Source: an uncultured Opitutaceae bacterium (GTDB lineage: Bacteria; Verrucomicrobiota; Verrucomicrobiia; Opitutales; Opitutaceae). Taken from it: a DNA stretch of 11,792 bases. The notes below the pieces were generated by a model that saw nothing but the letters and a program-made list of their open reading frames with translations, ran no database searches and was not told where the DNA came from. Positions 5,511 to 11,792 of the stretch are shown here, piece by piece. The stretch spans positions 1-11,792 of the forward strand of contig CAISJA010000508.1 of assembly GCA_903885525.1 (NCBI GenBank). The letters run 5' to 3'. The stretch's first letter is position 1; the number at the start of each line of letters is the position of its first letter. The position numbers and the translations under genes were made by a program.

Positions 5511-8500
5511 GTGGCGACGCCTCCCCTCGCGAGGTCCGGCGGGGCCTCGCCGGCCGGATGGCCGCGCTGTTCATCGACTCCAAGCTCACGCCCCTCGCCG
5601 TGGCAGCCTCGCTCCTGCTGGGGCTGTTCGCCGTGCTGCTGCTCCCGCGCGAGGAGGAGCCGCAGATCAAGGTGCCGATGATCGACGTGCTGGTCGCGAT
5701 GCCCGGTGCCAGCGCCGCCGAGGTCGAAAACCGTGTGACCCGCCCGATGGAGAAGCTGCTCTGGGAAATCCCCGGGGTCGAATACCTCTACTCCACCTCC
5801 AGCCCCGGCGCCGCGATGGTGGTGGTGCGCTTCCAGGTCGGCACCGGCAGCGAGACCGCGCTCGTCCGCCTCAACCAGAAGCTCCAGGGCAACTTTGACC
5901 GCATCCCCGCCGGCGTCAGCCCGCCGCTGGTCAAGGCGCGTTCCATCGACGATGTGCCGGTGCTGGCGCTCACCCTGCACAGCCCCCAGCTCGACCATCT
6001 GGCCCTGCGCCGGCTGGCCGCCCAGCTCGACGACTCCATCAAATCCATCCCGCAGGTCGCCGAGACGACCCTGATCGGCGGCACGCGCCGCAGCGTGCGC
6101 GTCCAATTTGACCGCGCCGCCCTCGCCGCGCGCGGTCTCGTCCTCGACCAGCTCGCCGCCGCCCTGCCGCAGGCCAGCCGACCGACCCAGTCGGGCTCGC
6201 GCCCCTTTGCCGGGCGCGAGGTCCTGCTCGAGACCGGGACCAGCCTCCGCGACGCCGCCGAAGTGGGCGCGGTGGTGGTGGGCGTGCACGAGGGCCGGCC
6301 CGTCTACCTGCGCGAGGTGGCGGCAATCGCCGACACTGCGGCTGAACCGGCCGACTATGTCCTCTACGGCACCGGCACCGGCCCGCTGGAAGCCGCCGTC
6401 ACGCTCAGCCTTGCCAAGCGCCCGGGCGCCAACGCCGTTGAGGTCGTCAACCAGGTGCTGGCCCGGGTGCACGCCCTGCGCGGCACCCTCCTGCCCGCCG
6501 AGGTGGCCGTCGCCGTCACCCGCGACTATGGCCACACGGCCGCCGAAAAAAGCGACGAGCTGCTGCGGCACATGGGCATCGCCGTCTTCGGCGTCGCCGT
6601 CCTGATCCTGCTCTTCCTCGGCTGGCGCGAATCGCTCGTCGTGCTGCTGGCCATCCCCTGCACCCTCGGCCTGACGCTTTTCATCTTCTACCTCTATGGC
6701 TACACGCTCAACCGGATCACGCTCTTCGCCCTGATTTTTTCCATCGGCATCCTCGTGGACGATGCGATTGTGGTAGTGGAAAACATTGTCCGGCACACCC
6801 GCCGGCCCGGTGCCGCGCAGACACCCCTGGCGCAGCTCGCGCTCGAGGCGGTCGACGAGGTCGGCAACTCCACCCTCCTCGCCACCTGGGCCGTGATCGC
6901 CGCCATCCTGCCGATGGCTTTTGTCGGCGGGCTGATGGGGCCGTACATGCGGCCGATCCCGATCGGTTCGACGGCCGCCATGCTCTTCTCCATCGCCATC
7001 GCCTTCACCCTCACCCCCTGGGCGGCGGTGCGCGTGCTCCGGCGCAGGACGGAGCCGGAGGAGCGGATCCCCGAGGCACCGCGCGCCGCCCCCGCCCCCG
7101 ATCACGACCATGCCCCGCGCGATTGGTCCACCCAGCTCTATCATCGCGCCATGGGGCCGCTGCTGGACCGGGCCCTCTGGCGCTGGGTCTTTCTCGGCGG
7201 CATCGTGCTGCTCCTGCTCGCCGCCGTCAGCCTCGTCGGTCTGGGCAAGGTCCAGGTGAAGATGCTGCCCTTCGACAACAAGTCCGAGTTCCAGATCATC
7301 CTCAACGCGCCCGAGGGCACCACGCTCGAACAAACGGCCCGCATCGCCCAGGAAATGGCGGCGGCGGTGCGCAGCGAACCGGAGGTCCGCGACTATCAGA
7401 TCTACGCCGGCACCGCCTCCCCCTACAATTTCAACGGCCTCGTCCGCCATTATTACCAGCGGAGCGGCCCGCACGTCGCCGACATTCAGGTGAATCTCGT
7501 CGGCCGGGGCGAACGCTCCCTCCAGAGCCATGCGATCGCCAAGCGCATCCGCCCGCGGGTCGCCGCCATCGCCCGCCGCTACGGCGCGGCCGTGGTCATC
7601 GCCGAGGTGCCGCCCGGTCCGCCCGTCCTCGAGTCCATCGTGGCGGAAATCTACGGACCCGACCCCGCCCAGCGCCTCGCGCTCGCCCGCGAGGTGAAGC
7701 GCCTGATGGAGCAGACCCCGGGCGTGGTCGATGTGGACTGGTATGTCGAGGCGCCGCAGCCGAAGGTGCGCTACGTGGTCGACCGGACCAAGGCGGCCCT
7801 CCACGGCGTGAGCGAAGCCGCCATCGCGCAGGTGCTGCAGATCGGCCTCCAGGGCCAGGCCGTCGGCCTGCTCCACGTTGCGACCGAGCGGGAGGACGTG
7901 CCGATCAGCTTTGAGCTGCCGGCCTCCGCCCGCAACCAGCCCGCCGCCCTTCTCGCGCTGCAGGTCCGGCCGGAGCGCGATCCCGCCGCGCCGCCCGTGG
8001 CGCTCTCCGAGCTCGTCCGCATTGAACCGGGCACCGCCGGACCGAACCTCTACCACAAGAACCTCCGGCCGGTGACCTACGTGACCGCTGACACCGCCGG
8101 TGCGGTGGAGAGCCCCGCCTACGCCATGTTCACCCTCGACGCCGCGATCCGCCGGCTCGATGCCCGCGCCTACGGTGCCACGGAAGCCGCCCTGCCGATC
8201 TACCACCTCCGCCTGCCCGAGGACGACCAGGCGCCCGCCCTCAAGTGGGACGGCGAATGGCACATCACACTCGAAGTCTTCCGCGACCTCGGCCTCGCCT
8301 TTGCCGCTGTGCTCGGGCTCATCGCCCTGCTCATGGTGGGCTGGTTCCGCAGCTACCTCACGCCGCTGGTCGTGATGGCCGCCATCCCGTTTTCGCTCAT
8401 CGGCATTCTGCCGGCCCACTGGGCGCTCGGCGCCTTCTTCACCGCCACTTCCATGATCGGGTTCATGGCCGGCGCGGGCATCGTGGTCCGCAATTCCATC

Positions 8501-8794
8501 ATCCTCGTCGATTTCATCGAGCTCCGCCGCGCCCACGGGCTCCCGCTGCGCGAGGCTGTCATCGAAGCCGGCGCGGTGCGGTTCCGGCCGATGTTGCTGA
8601 CGGCCCTCGCCGTGGTGGTGGGCGCCAGCGTCATTCTGGCCGATCCCATTTTCCAAGGGCTGGCGATCAGCCTGATGTTCGGCGAAATCGCCTCACTCCT
8701 CATCAGCCGCATGGCCGTCCCGGTGCTGTACTACCTGACGCACCGGGACTCCGCCCGGCCGCCCGGCCCCGCCGCTCCGGCCACCACCGCATGA
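5507..8794 (+). CDS. RND-family efflux permease (AcrB/HAE-like)
   Basis: The 1095-residue product is within the usual RND size and has the duplicated layout: TM1 near 25-46, periplasmic porter domains to about 352, TM2-6 (355-510), a cytoplasmic loop, TM7 (558-578), a second porter region, and TM8-12 (930-1078). TM4 carries the proton-relay pair Asp418-Asp419 in FSIGILVDDAIVVVENIVRH, aligned with AcrB Asp407-Asp408. In TM10, where AcrB has Lys940, the motif is GIVVRNSIILVDF with Arg995. The pump exchanges protons for an exported substrate and works with the adjacent adaptor. The substrate is unknown. The TM6-TM7 loop has an acidic, His-containing stretch (PDHDHAPRDW, 531-540). The GTG start overlaps the previous stop and has a good Shine-Dalgarno; the stop overlaps the rhodanese start (ATGA). 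The paired sulfur genes suggest a role in sulfur or thiol stress, which is inference. Confidence 0.96.
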   Translation: MSGDASPREVRRGLAGRMAALFIDSKLTPLAVAASLLLGLFAVLLLPREEEPQIKVPMIDVLVAMPGASAAEVENRVTRPMEKLLWEIPGVEYLYSTSSPGAAMVVVRFQVGTGSETALVRLNQKLQGNFDRIPAGVSPPLVKARSIDDVPVLALTLHSPQLDHLALRRLAAQLDDSIKSIPQVAETTLIGGTRRSVRVQFDRAALAARGLVLDQLAAALPQASRPTQSGSRPFAGREVLLETGTSLRDAAEVGAVVVGVHEGRPVYLREVAAIADTAAEPADYVLYGTGTGPLEAAVTLSLAKRPGANAVEVVNQVLARVHALRGTLLPAEVAVAVTRDYGHTAAEKSDELLRHMGIAVFGVAVLILLFLGWRESLVVLLAIPCTLGLTLFIFYLYGYTLNRITLFALIFSIGILVDDAIVVVENIVRHTRRPGAAQTPLAQLALEAVDEVGNSTLLATWAVIAAILPMAFVGGLMGPYMRPIPIGSTAAMLFSIAIAFTLTPWAAVRVLRRRTEPEERIPEAPRAAPAPDHDHAPRDWSTQLYHRAMGPLLDRALWRWVFLGGIVLLLLAAVSLVGLGKVQVKMLPFDNKSEFQIILNAPEGTTLEQTARIAQEMAAAVRSEPEVRDYQIYAGTASPYNFNGLVRHYYQRSGPHVADIQVNLVGRGERSLQSHAIAKRIRPRVAAIARRYGAAVVIAEVPPGPPVLESIVAEIYGPDPAQRLALAREVKRLMEQTPGVVDVDWYVEAPQPKVRYVVDRTKAALHGVSEAAIAQVLQIGLQGQAVGLLHVATEREDVPISFELPASARNQPAALLALQVRPERDPAAPPVALSELVRIEPGTAGPNLYHKNLRPVTYVTADTAGAVESPAYAMFTLDAAIRRLDARAYGATEAALPIYHLRLPEDDQAPALKWDGEWHITLEVFRDLGLAFAAVLGLIALLMVGWFRSYLTPLVVMAAIPFSLIGILPAHWALGAFFTATSMIGFMAGAGIVVRNSIILVDFIELRRAHGLPLREAVIEAGAVRFRPMLLTALAVVVGASVILADPIFQGLAISLMFGEIASLLISRMAVPVLYYLTHRDSARPPGPAAPATTA

Positions 8795-9192
8795 ACCTGC
8801 TGTCCGCCCTGCTCCTCGCCGGACTCGCCCTCGCGCTGGTCCGGACCCTGCTCACCGCCCGCTCCGCCCTGCGCCCGGAACAGGCCCGGGCCGCGCTTCA
8901 GGACGGGACCGCCGTGCTGGTGGATGTCCGCGAGGCCGGCGAATGGGCCGGTGGCGTGGCCCGCGACGCCGCCCTGCTTCCGCTCAGCGACCTGCGCGGT
9001 CCGCGCACCCGGTGGGGACCGTTTCTCCAGCAACACCGCGGCCAACAGCTGTTCCTCTACTGCCACTCCGGCGCCCGCTCCGGCCTCGCGGCCCGGATGC
9101 TCCGGCGCGAAGGCTTGGCGGCGGTCAACACCGGCGGACTCGCCCGCTGGGAGCGCGCCGGCTGGCCTGTGGACGCCCCGCGCCAGGATTGA
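8791..9192 (+). CDS. Membrane-anchored rhodanese-like sulfurtransferase
   Basis: The 133-residue product has an N-terminal hydrophobic anchor (3-21) followed by a single rhodanese domain: LVDVREAGEWAGGV (43-56), then the active-site loop YCHSGARS with catalytic Cys91, and a C-terminal NTGGLARWERAGWPV. The CxSGxRS loop, 6 residues long and ending in Arg, is that of sulfane-sulfur transferring rhodaneses such as GlpE, PspE and YgaP, so a persulfide on Cys91 is expected. With one anchor and a short N-terminus, the catalytic domain could face either side of the membrane; a periplasmic PspE-like placement is possible if the segment is cleaved. The start overlaps the pump stop by 4 bases, making this the last gene of the operon. 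It corresponds to the N-terminal half of YgaP; the C-terminal half is the first gene. Confidence 0.92.
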   Translation: MNLLSALLLAGLALALVRTLLTARSALRPEQARAALQDGTAVLVDVREAGEWAGGVARDAALLPLSDLRGPRTRWGPFLQQHRGQQLFLYCHSGARSGLAARMLRREGLAAVNTGGLARWERAGWPVDAPRQD

Positions 9193-9193
9193 A

Positions 9194-9232
9194 GCCGCCG
9201 GCGGCACCGCCTCGCCCCGGATCGCCGCGAGG
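9194..9232. other. GC-rich palindromes between convergent rhodanese and anmK genes
   Basis: A perfect 12-bp palindrome GCCGCCGGCGGC (9194-9205) directly follows the rhodanese stop. CCTCGC/GCGAGG arms (9210-9215 and 9227-9232) follow it. The convergent position suggests a bidirectional termination zone, but neither side has a T tract, so this is weak. Confidence 0.3.
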
Positions 9233-9247
9233 GACCGCGCGGTTGCC

Positions 9248-10363
9248 TCACTCCGCCGGGTAGTAGCCGCCCAGCACGGCCGGGCGCGCGGCCCCGGTGA
9301 CGGCGGGCAGATTGCCGGGCCGGCCGAGCACATGCTGCCGGGCGAGCCAGGCGAAGGCCAGGGCCTCGACCAGATCGACCGGGACGCCAAGGGCCTCCGT
9401 GGCTGCCACCGGCGTGCCGGGCAGGACGGCGGCCAGCGCGCGCCGCAATTCCGGATTTCTGGCCCCGCCACCACAAAGGTACAGCGCCGCGCCCGCGCCG
9501 TCGCACCAAGGCCGGACCGCCGCGGCAATGCTGCCCGCCGTGAGTCCGACGAGGGTTGCCTGCACATCCGCCGCCGCCGCTCCGGGATGACGGTCAAGGC
9601 GCGCCTGGAGCCAGCCAGAGGAGAAATACTCCGGCCCGGTGCTCTTCGGCGTCGGCCGGGCAAAATACGGATCGGCCAGCAGCTCGGCCAGCAGGGCCGG
9701 AATGGGCCGTCCGCTCGCCGCCCAGCGGCCGTCGCGGTCCATCCGCTCCCCGGTCTGCCGCCGGCACCAGGCGTCGAGGAGCGTGTTGCCCGGCCCGGTG
9801 TCGAAGCCGAACACGGGGGCGGCCGGATCGGCCGGCAGCACGGTCACATTGGCGATCCCGCCGAGGTTCACCAAGCAGCGAGCCTGCCCGGCGCTCCGAA
9901 ATGTGGCGGCATGGAACGCCGGCACCAGTGGCGCGCCCTGGCCGCCGAGGGCCAGGTCCTTGCGGCGGAAGTCGGCCACGACCGGGATGCCCGCAACCGT
10001 CGCGATGATGTTCGGATCGCCGATCTGCCAAGTAAACGGAGCCGCCCCGCCCGGACGGTGCCGTATCGTCTGGCCATGGCTGCCGATGGCGCGCACGGCC
10101 GTCGGCGGGAGTCCGGCCCGCTCCAGCAACTCCCGCACCGCCTGCGCAAAACAACGGCCGACCCCCACATCGGCGGCACCCACCCGGTCGACCCCGTCCT
10201 GCCCCGGGACGGCGAGCGCCAGCACCTCCGCCCGCAACTCCTCCGGATACGGCCGCGAGTGGCTGGCCAGCACTTCCAACCGAGGGGACCATCGGGCAAG
10301 CACGGCGTCGACCGCGTCGACGCTCGTGCCGGAGAGCACCCCGATGTAGAGGCCGTCCGGCAT
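9248..10363 (-). CDS. anmK: Anhydro-N-acetylmuramic acid kinase
   Basis: The 371-residue product matches AnmK (E. coli 369 aa) along its whole length. The nucleotide-binding start is YIGVLSGTSVDAVD (6-19). GSHGQT (94-99) and DFRRKDLALGGQGAPLVPAFH (131-151) follow, then GFDTGPGN with the probable catalytic Asp188. DPYFARPTPKSTGPEYF (231-247), CGGGARN (297-303) and VEALAFAWLA (332-341) complete the match. The enzyme opens the 1,6-anhydro ring and phosphorylates the product to MurNAc-6-phosphate in the cytoplasm, a step of peptidoglycan recycling. The ATG at 10363 shares its A with the amiD stop (TGATG), which argues for translational coupling. A GTG one codon earlier is a possible alternative. 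No murQ etherase, the usual next step, is present in the window. Confidence 0.96.
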   Translation of the reverse strand: MPDGLYIGVLSGTSVDAVDAVLARWSPRLEVLASHSRPYPEELRAEVLALAVPGQDGVDRVGAADVGVGRCFAQAVRELLERAGLPPTAVRAIGSHGQTIRHRPGGAAPFTWQIGDPNIIATVAGIPVVADFRRKDLALGGQGAPLVPAFHAATFRSAGQARCLVNLGGIANVTVLPADPAAPVFGFDTGPGNTLLDAWCRRQTGERMDRDGRWAASGRPIPALLAELLADPYFARPTPKSTGPEYFSSGWLQARLDRHPGAAAADVQATLVGLTAGSIAAAVRPWCDGAGAALYLCGGGARNPELRRALAAVLPGTPVAATEALGVPVDLVEALAFAWLARQHVLGRPGNLPAVTGAARPAVLGGYYPAE

Positions 10364-11199
10364 CACTTTTTTGCCGGGACGGGAGCGGCCGGGACCGGGG
10401 ACGCCGGGGGCGTTGGAGTGAGTACTTCCAAGAGAGCGGCCGTCTCGGCGTCCGGGGTGCCGTCGATGCGGGCCGGCCGGAAGCGCATTTGGAAGGCGCT
10501 GACCACCGTGCGGGTCTCCTCGTCGAGCTGGCCGTGCTGCGGCACCTTGTAGCCGAAGAGCGCGAGGTGCCGTTGGAACCAGGCGGGGTCAGGCAGCCTG
10601 ACCGCAAAGCCCGGCCGGCAGGCGGCGACCGCTTTTTCATCCGGCCAGAGCGCCAGTCCTGCCGCCGCCAGGCGCTTCCACGGGAACATCGGCCCGGGGT
10701 CCTGCTTGCGCTGCGGCGCGATGTCGCTGTGCCCCAGCACCCGGTCCGGGGTGATCTGGTGGCGGGCGACAATCTCCCGGATCAAAGGGATGAGCGCGTC
10801 GATCTGCTCCTCGGGAAACGGTGCCCAGACCCGGCCCTGCGGCGTGTCGGTGAAACCGCGATTGACTACCTCGATGCCGATCGAAGCGTAATTGAGGTTG
10901 TTCTGCCCCTTCCACTCGCTCACGCCGGCGTGGAAAGCGCGGCGGCTTTCGTCGACGAGCTGGTAGATGGCCGGCGGATGGCCCAGACCGACGAGGTAGT
11001 GCGCGCTGACTCCGCCCTCGGACAGCTCCTTGAGGGAGGCGGCTTCATCGAGCACGGTGTAGTGCAGGATGAGATAATGCACGCGGTCGTCCTGGCTTTT
11101 GGCGGGGTGGCCGTGGTCGTATTCCGGGTGGCTCCGGCAGGAGCACAACACTCCGAGCACGGCCAAGGCCAACAGCGAGCAGGGGGAAAACCGTTTCAT
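10363..11199 (-). CDS. amiD: N-acetylmuramoyl-L-alanine amidase, AmiD-type lipoprotein
   Basis: The 278-residue product closely resembles E. coli AmiD (276 aa). A lipoprotein signal ends in LCSC, giving lipidated Cys21; Arg at the next position predicts outer-membrane sorting. The Amidase_2 domain (about 40-180) holds the zinc ligands His46 (ILHYT), His157 (LGHSDIAPQRK) and Asp167 (QDPGP), with Glu110 (IGIEVVNRG) and Lys165 as catalytic residues. A peptidoglycan-binding-like helical domain follows (about 205-260, including VVSAFQMRFRP). A proline/alanine-rich tail PTPPASPVPAAPVP lies beyond the E. coli end. It cleaves the amide between muramic acid, including anhydro-MurNAc, and the stem peptide. 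The chosen ATG begins the signal peptide and is preceded by CACC; the frame extends upstream to 11247 without support. The gene is coupled to anmK. Confidence 0.95.
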   Translation of the reverse strand: MKRFSPCSLLALAVLGVLCSCRSHPEYDHGHPAKSQDDRVHYLILHYTVLDEAASLKELSEGGVSAHYLVGLGHPPAIYQLVDESRRAFHAGVSEWKGQNNLNYASIGIEVVNRGFTDTPQGRVWAPFPEEQIDALIPLIREIVARHQITPDRVLGHSDIAPQRKQDPGPMFPWKRLAAAGLALWPDEKAVAACRPGFAVRLPDPAWFQRHLALFGYKVPQHGQLDEETRTVVSAFQMRFRPARIDGTPDAETAALLEVLTPTPPASPVPAAPVPAKK

Positions 11200-11223
11200 G
11201 GTGAGGGTGGTGCCAGCCAAGCA

Positions 11224-11245
11224 GCTTCCCGGCGCGGCGGGAAGC
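11224..11245. promoter_or_regulatory. 8-bp inverted repeat between amiD and the AmpG-like gene
   Basis: GCTTCCCG (11224-11231) and CGGGAAGC (11238-11245) are perfect inverted arms with a 6-base centre. They lie in the 150-base divergent gap, 24 bases upstream of the amiD start. It may be a shared operator or a hairpin in the amiD leader. No clear -35/-10 pair was recognised for either gene; TAGCCT near 11329-11334 is a weak -10 candidate for the AmpG-like gene. Confidence 0.35.
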
Positions 11246-11349
11246 AATTCCCGCGCGAGCGGATGGCGTCGGACGGGCGCGCGACCCGAGAAAAATGAGG
11301 GCGTGCAATCTTCCGCCGGCCCCCGCTAGCCTCCGGCCCGCCGTATCCC

Positions 11350-11792
11350 ATGGAGAGCCCAGACCCATCACTCCGGAGCCCCTGGCGCTGGATTCCCACG
11401 CTCTATTTCAGCCAGGGGCTGCCCTACGTCGTGGTGATGGGCCTGTCGGTCATCCTGTACAAGAACCTCGGGCTGTCGAACACCGCCATCGCCCTCTCCA
11501 CGAGCTGGCTGTATCTGCCCTGGGTCATCAAGCCGCTGTGGTCGCCGCTGATCGACCTGCTCGGGCGCAAGCGCCCCTGGATCGTGGTGCTGCAGGGCGG
11601 GATCGGCGCCGCCCTCGCGGCGGTGGCGTTCACGCTGCCGGCCCCGTATTTCTTTCGTCTCTCGCTCGCCCTGTTCTGGCTGCTGGCGTTCAGCTCGGCC
11701 ACGCATGACATCGCGGCGGACGGTTTCTACCTGCTGGCACTCCGTCCGCACGAGCAGGCTGCCTTTGTCGGAGTGCGGAGCACCTTCTACCG
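11350..11792 (+). CDS. AmpG-like major facilitator transporter, N-terminal part (runs off the right edge)
   Basis: The ATG at 11350, preceded by TCCC, opens a frame that stays open to the window end (147 codons). It begins MESPDPSLRSPWRWIPTLYF with a short cytoplasmic N-terminus. Hydrophobic helices follow at about 15-36, 45-64, 78-95 and 100-117. The MFS motif-A loop is DLLGRKRPW (69-77) between helices 2 and 3. SSATHDIAADGFYLLAL (115-131) is characteristic of AmpG-type permeases (E. coli has a similar SxxQDI motif). AmpG imports GlcNAc-anhydroMurNAc muropeptides into the cytoplasm. Divergent placement beside amiD and anmK supports a recycling role. The AmpG-like subfamily is broad, and substrate assignment rests mostly on this context. 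Confidence 0.88.
   Translation, partial: MESPDPSLRSPWRWIPTLYFSQGLPYVVVMGLSVILYKNLGLSNTAIALSTSWLYLPWVIKPLWSPLIDLLGRKRPWIVVLQGGIGAALAAVAFTLPAPYFFRLSLALFWLLAFSSATHDIAADGFYLLALRPHEQAAFVGVRSTFY

Noticed and set aside
4952..8656. A 1234-codon open frame on the minus strand, opposite the RND permease
   Set aside because: It mirrors the codon pattern of a GC-rich gene. The translation is low-complexity (His, Gly, Glu, Arg, Asp rich) with no domain-like segment, and the plus strand encodes an unmistakable RND protein.

Overview
This is a GC-rich window from a Gram-negative bacterium. It carries a lipopolysaccharide-type O-antigen ligase/polymerase, an RND tripartite pump and several outer-membrane-type lipoproteins. 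The lineage cannot be fixed from sequence alone. Gene content and start-codon style (almost no Shine-Dalgarno sites; ATG starts preceded by CC) would suit a Verrucomicrobiota/Opitutales-like organism, but that is a tentative inference.

Left part (1-1113): the N-terminal 148 codons of rpsB (ribosomal protein S2) run off the left edge on the minus strand. Divergent from it is an initiator tRNA-fMet gene with a consensus -35 box and a textbook intrinsic terminator. About 310 bases follow in which no gene is supported.

Minus-strand block (1114-4058): a 5'-truncated poxB (pyruvate:quinone oxidoreductase, only the C-terminal thiamine-diphosphate domain) lies 16 bases behind a complete small BON-domain lipoprotein gene. 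Further upstream, separated by a terminator-like hairpin and a 320-base gap, is an O-antigen ligase/polymerase (Wzy_C family) gene.

Plus-strand operon (4173-9192): a clear promoter region with an AT-rich inverted repeat drives four tightly packed genes. These are a small DUF2892 membrane protein, an RND membrane-fusion lipoprotein, a 1095-residue RND permease and a membrane-anchored rhodanese. The DUF2892 and rhodanese genes correspond to the two halves of E. coli YgaP, so the pump is bracketed by sulfur-handling modules. I infer a sulfur-species-responsive efflux operon, probably under an ArsR/BigR-type repressor encoded elsewhere.

Right part (9248-11792): anmK (anhydro-MurNAc kinase) and amiD (lipoprotein N-acetylmuramoyl-L-alanine amidase) are coupled by a TGATG overlap on the minus strand. 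An AmpG-like major facilitator transporter starts divergently and runs off the right edge. Together they form a peptidoglycan-recycling locus: cleave the peptide, import the muropeptide, phosphorylate anhydro-MurNAc.
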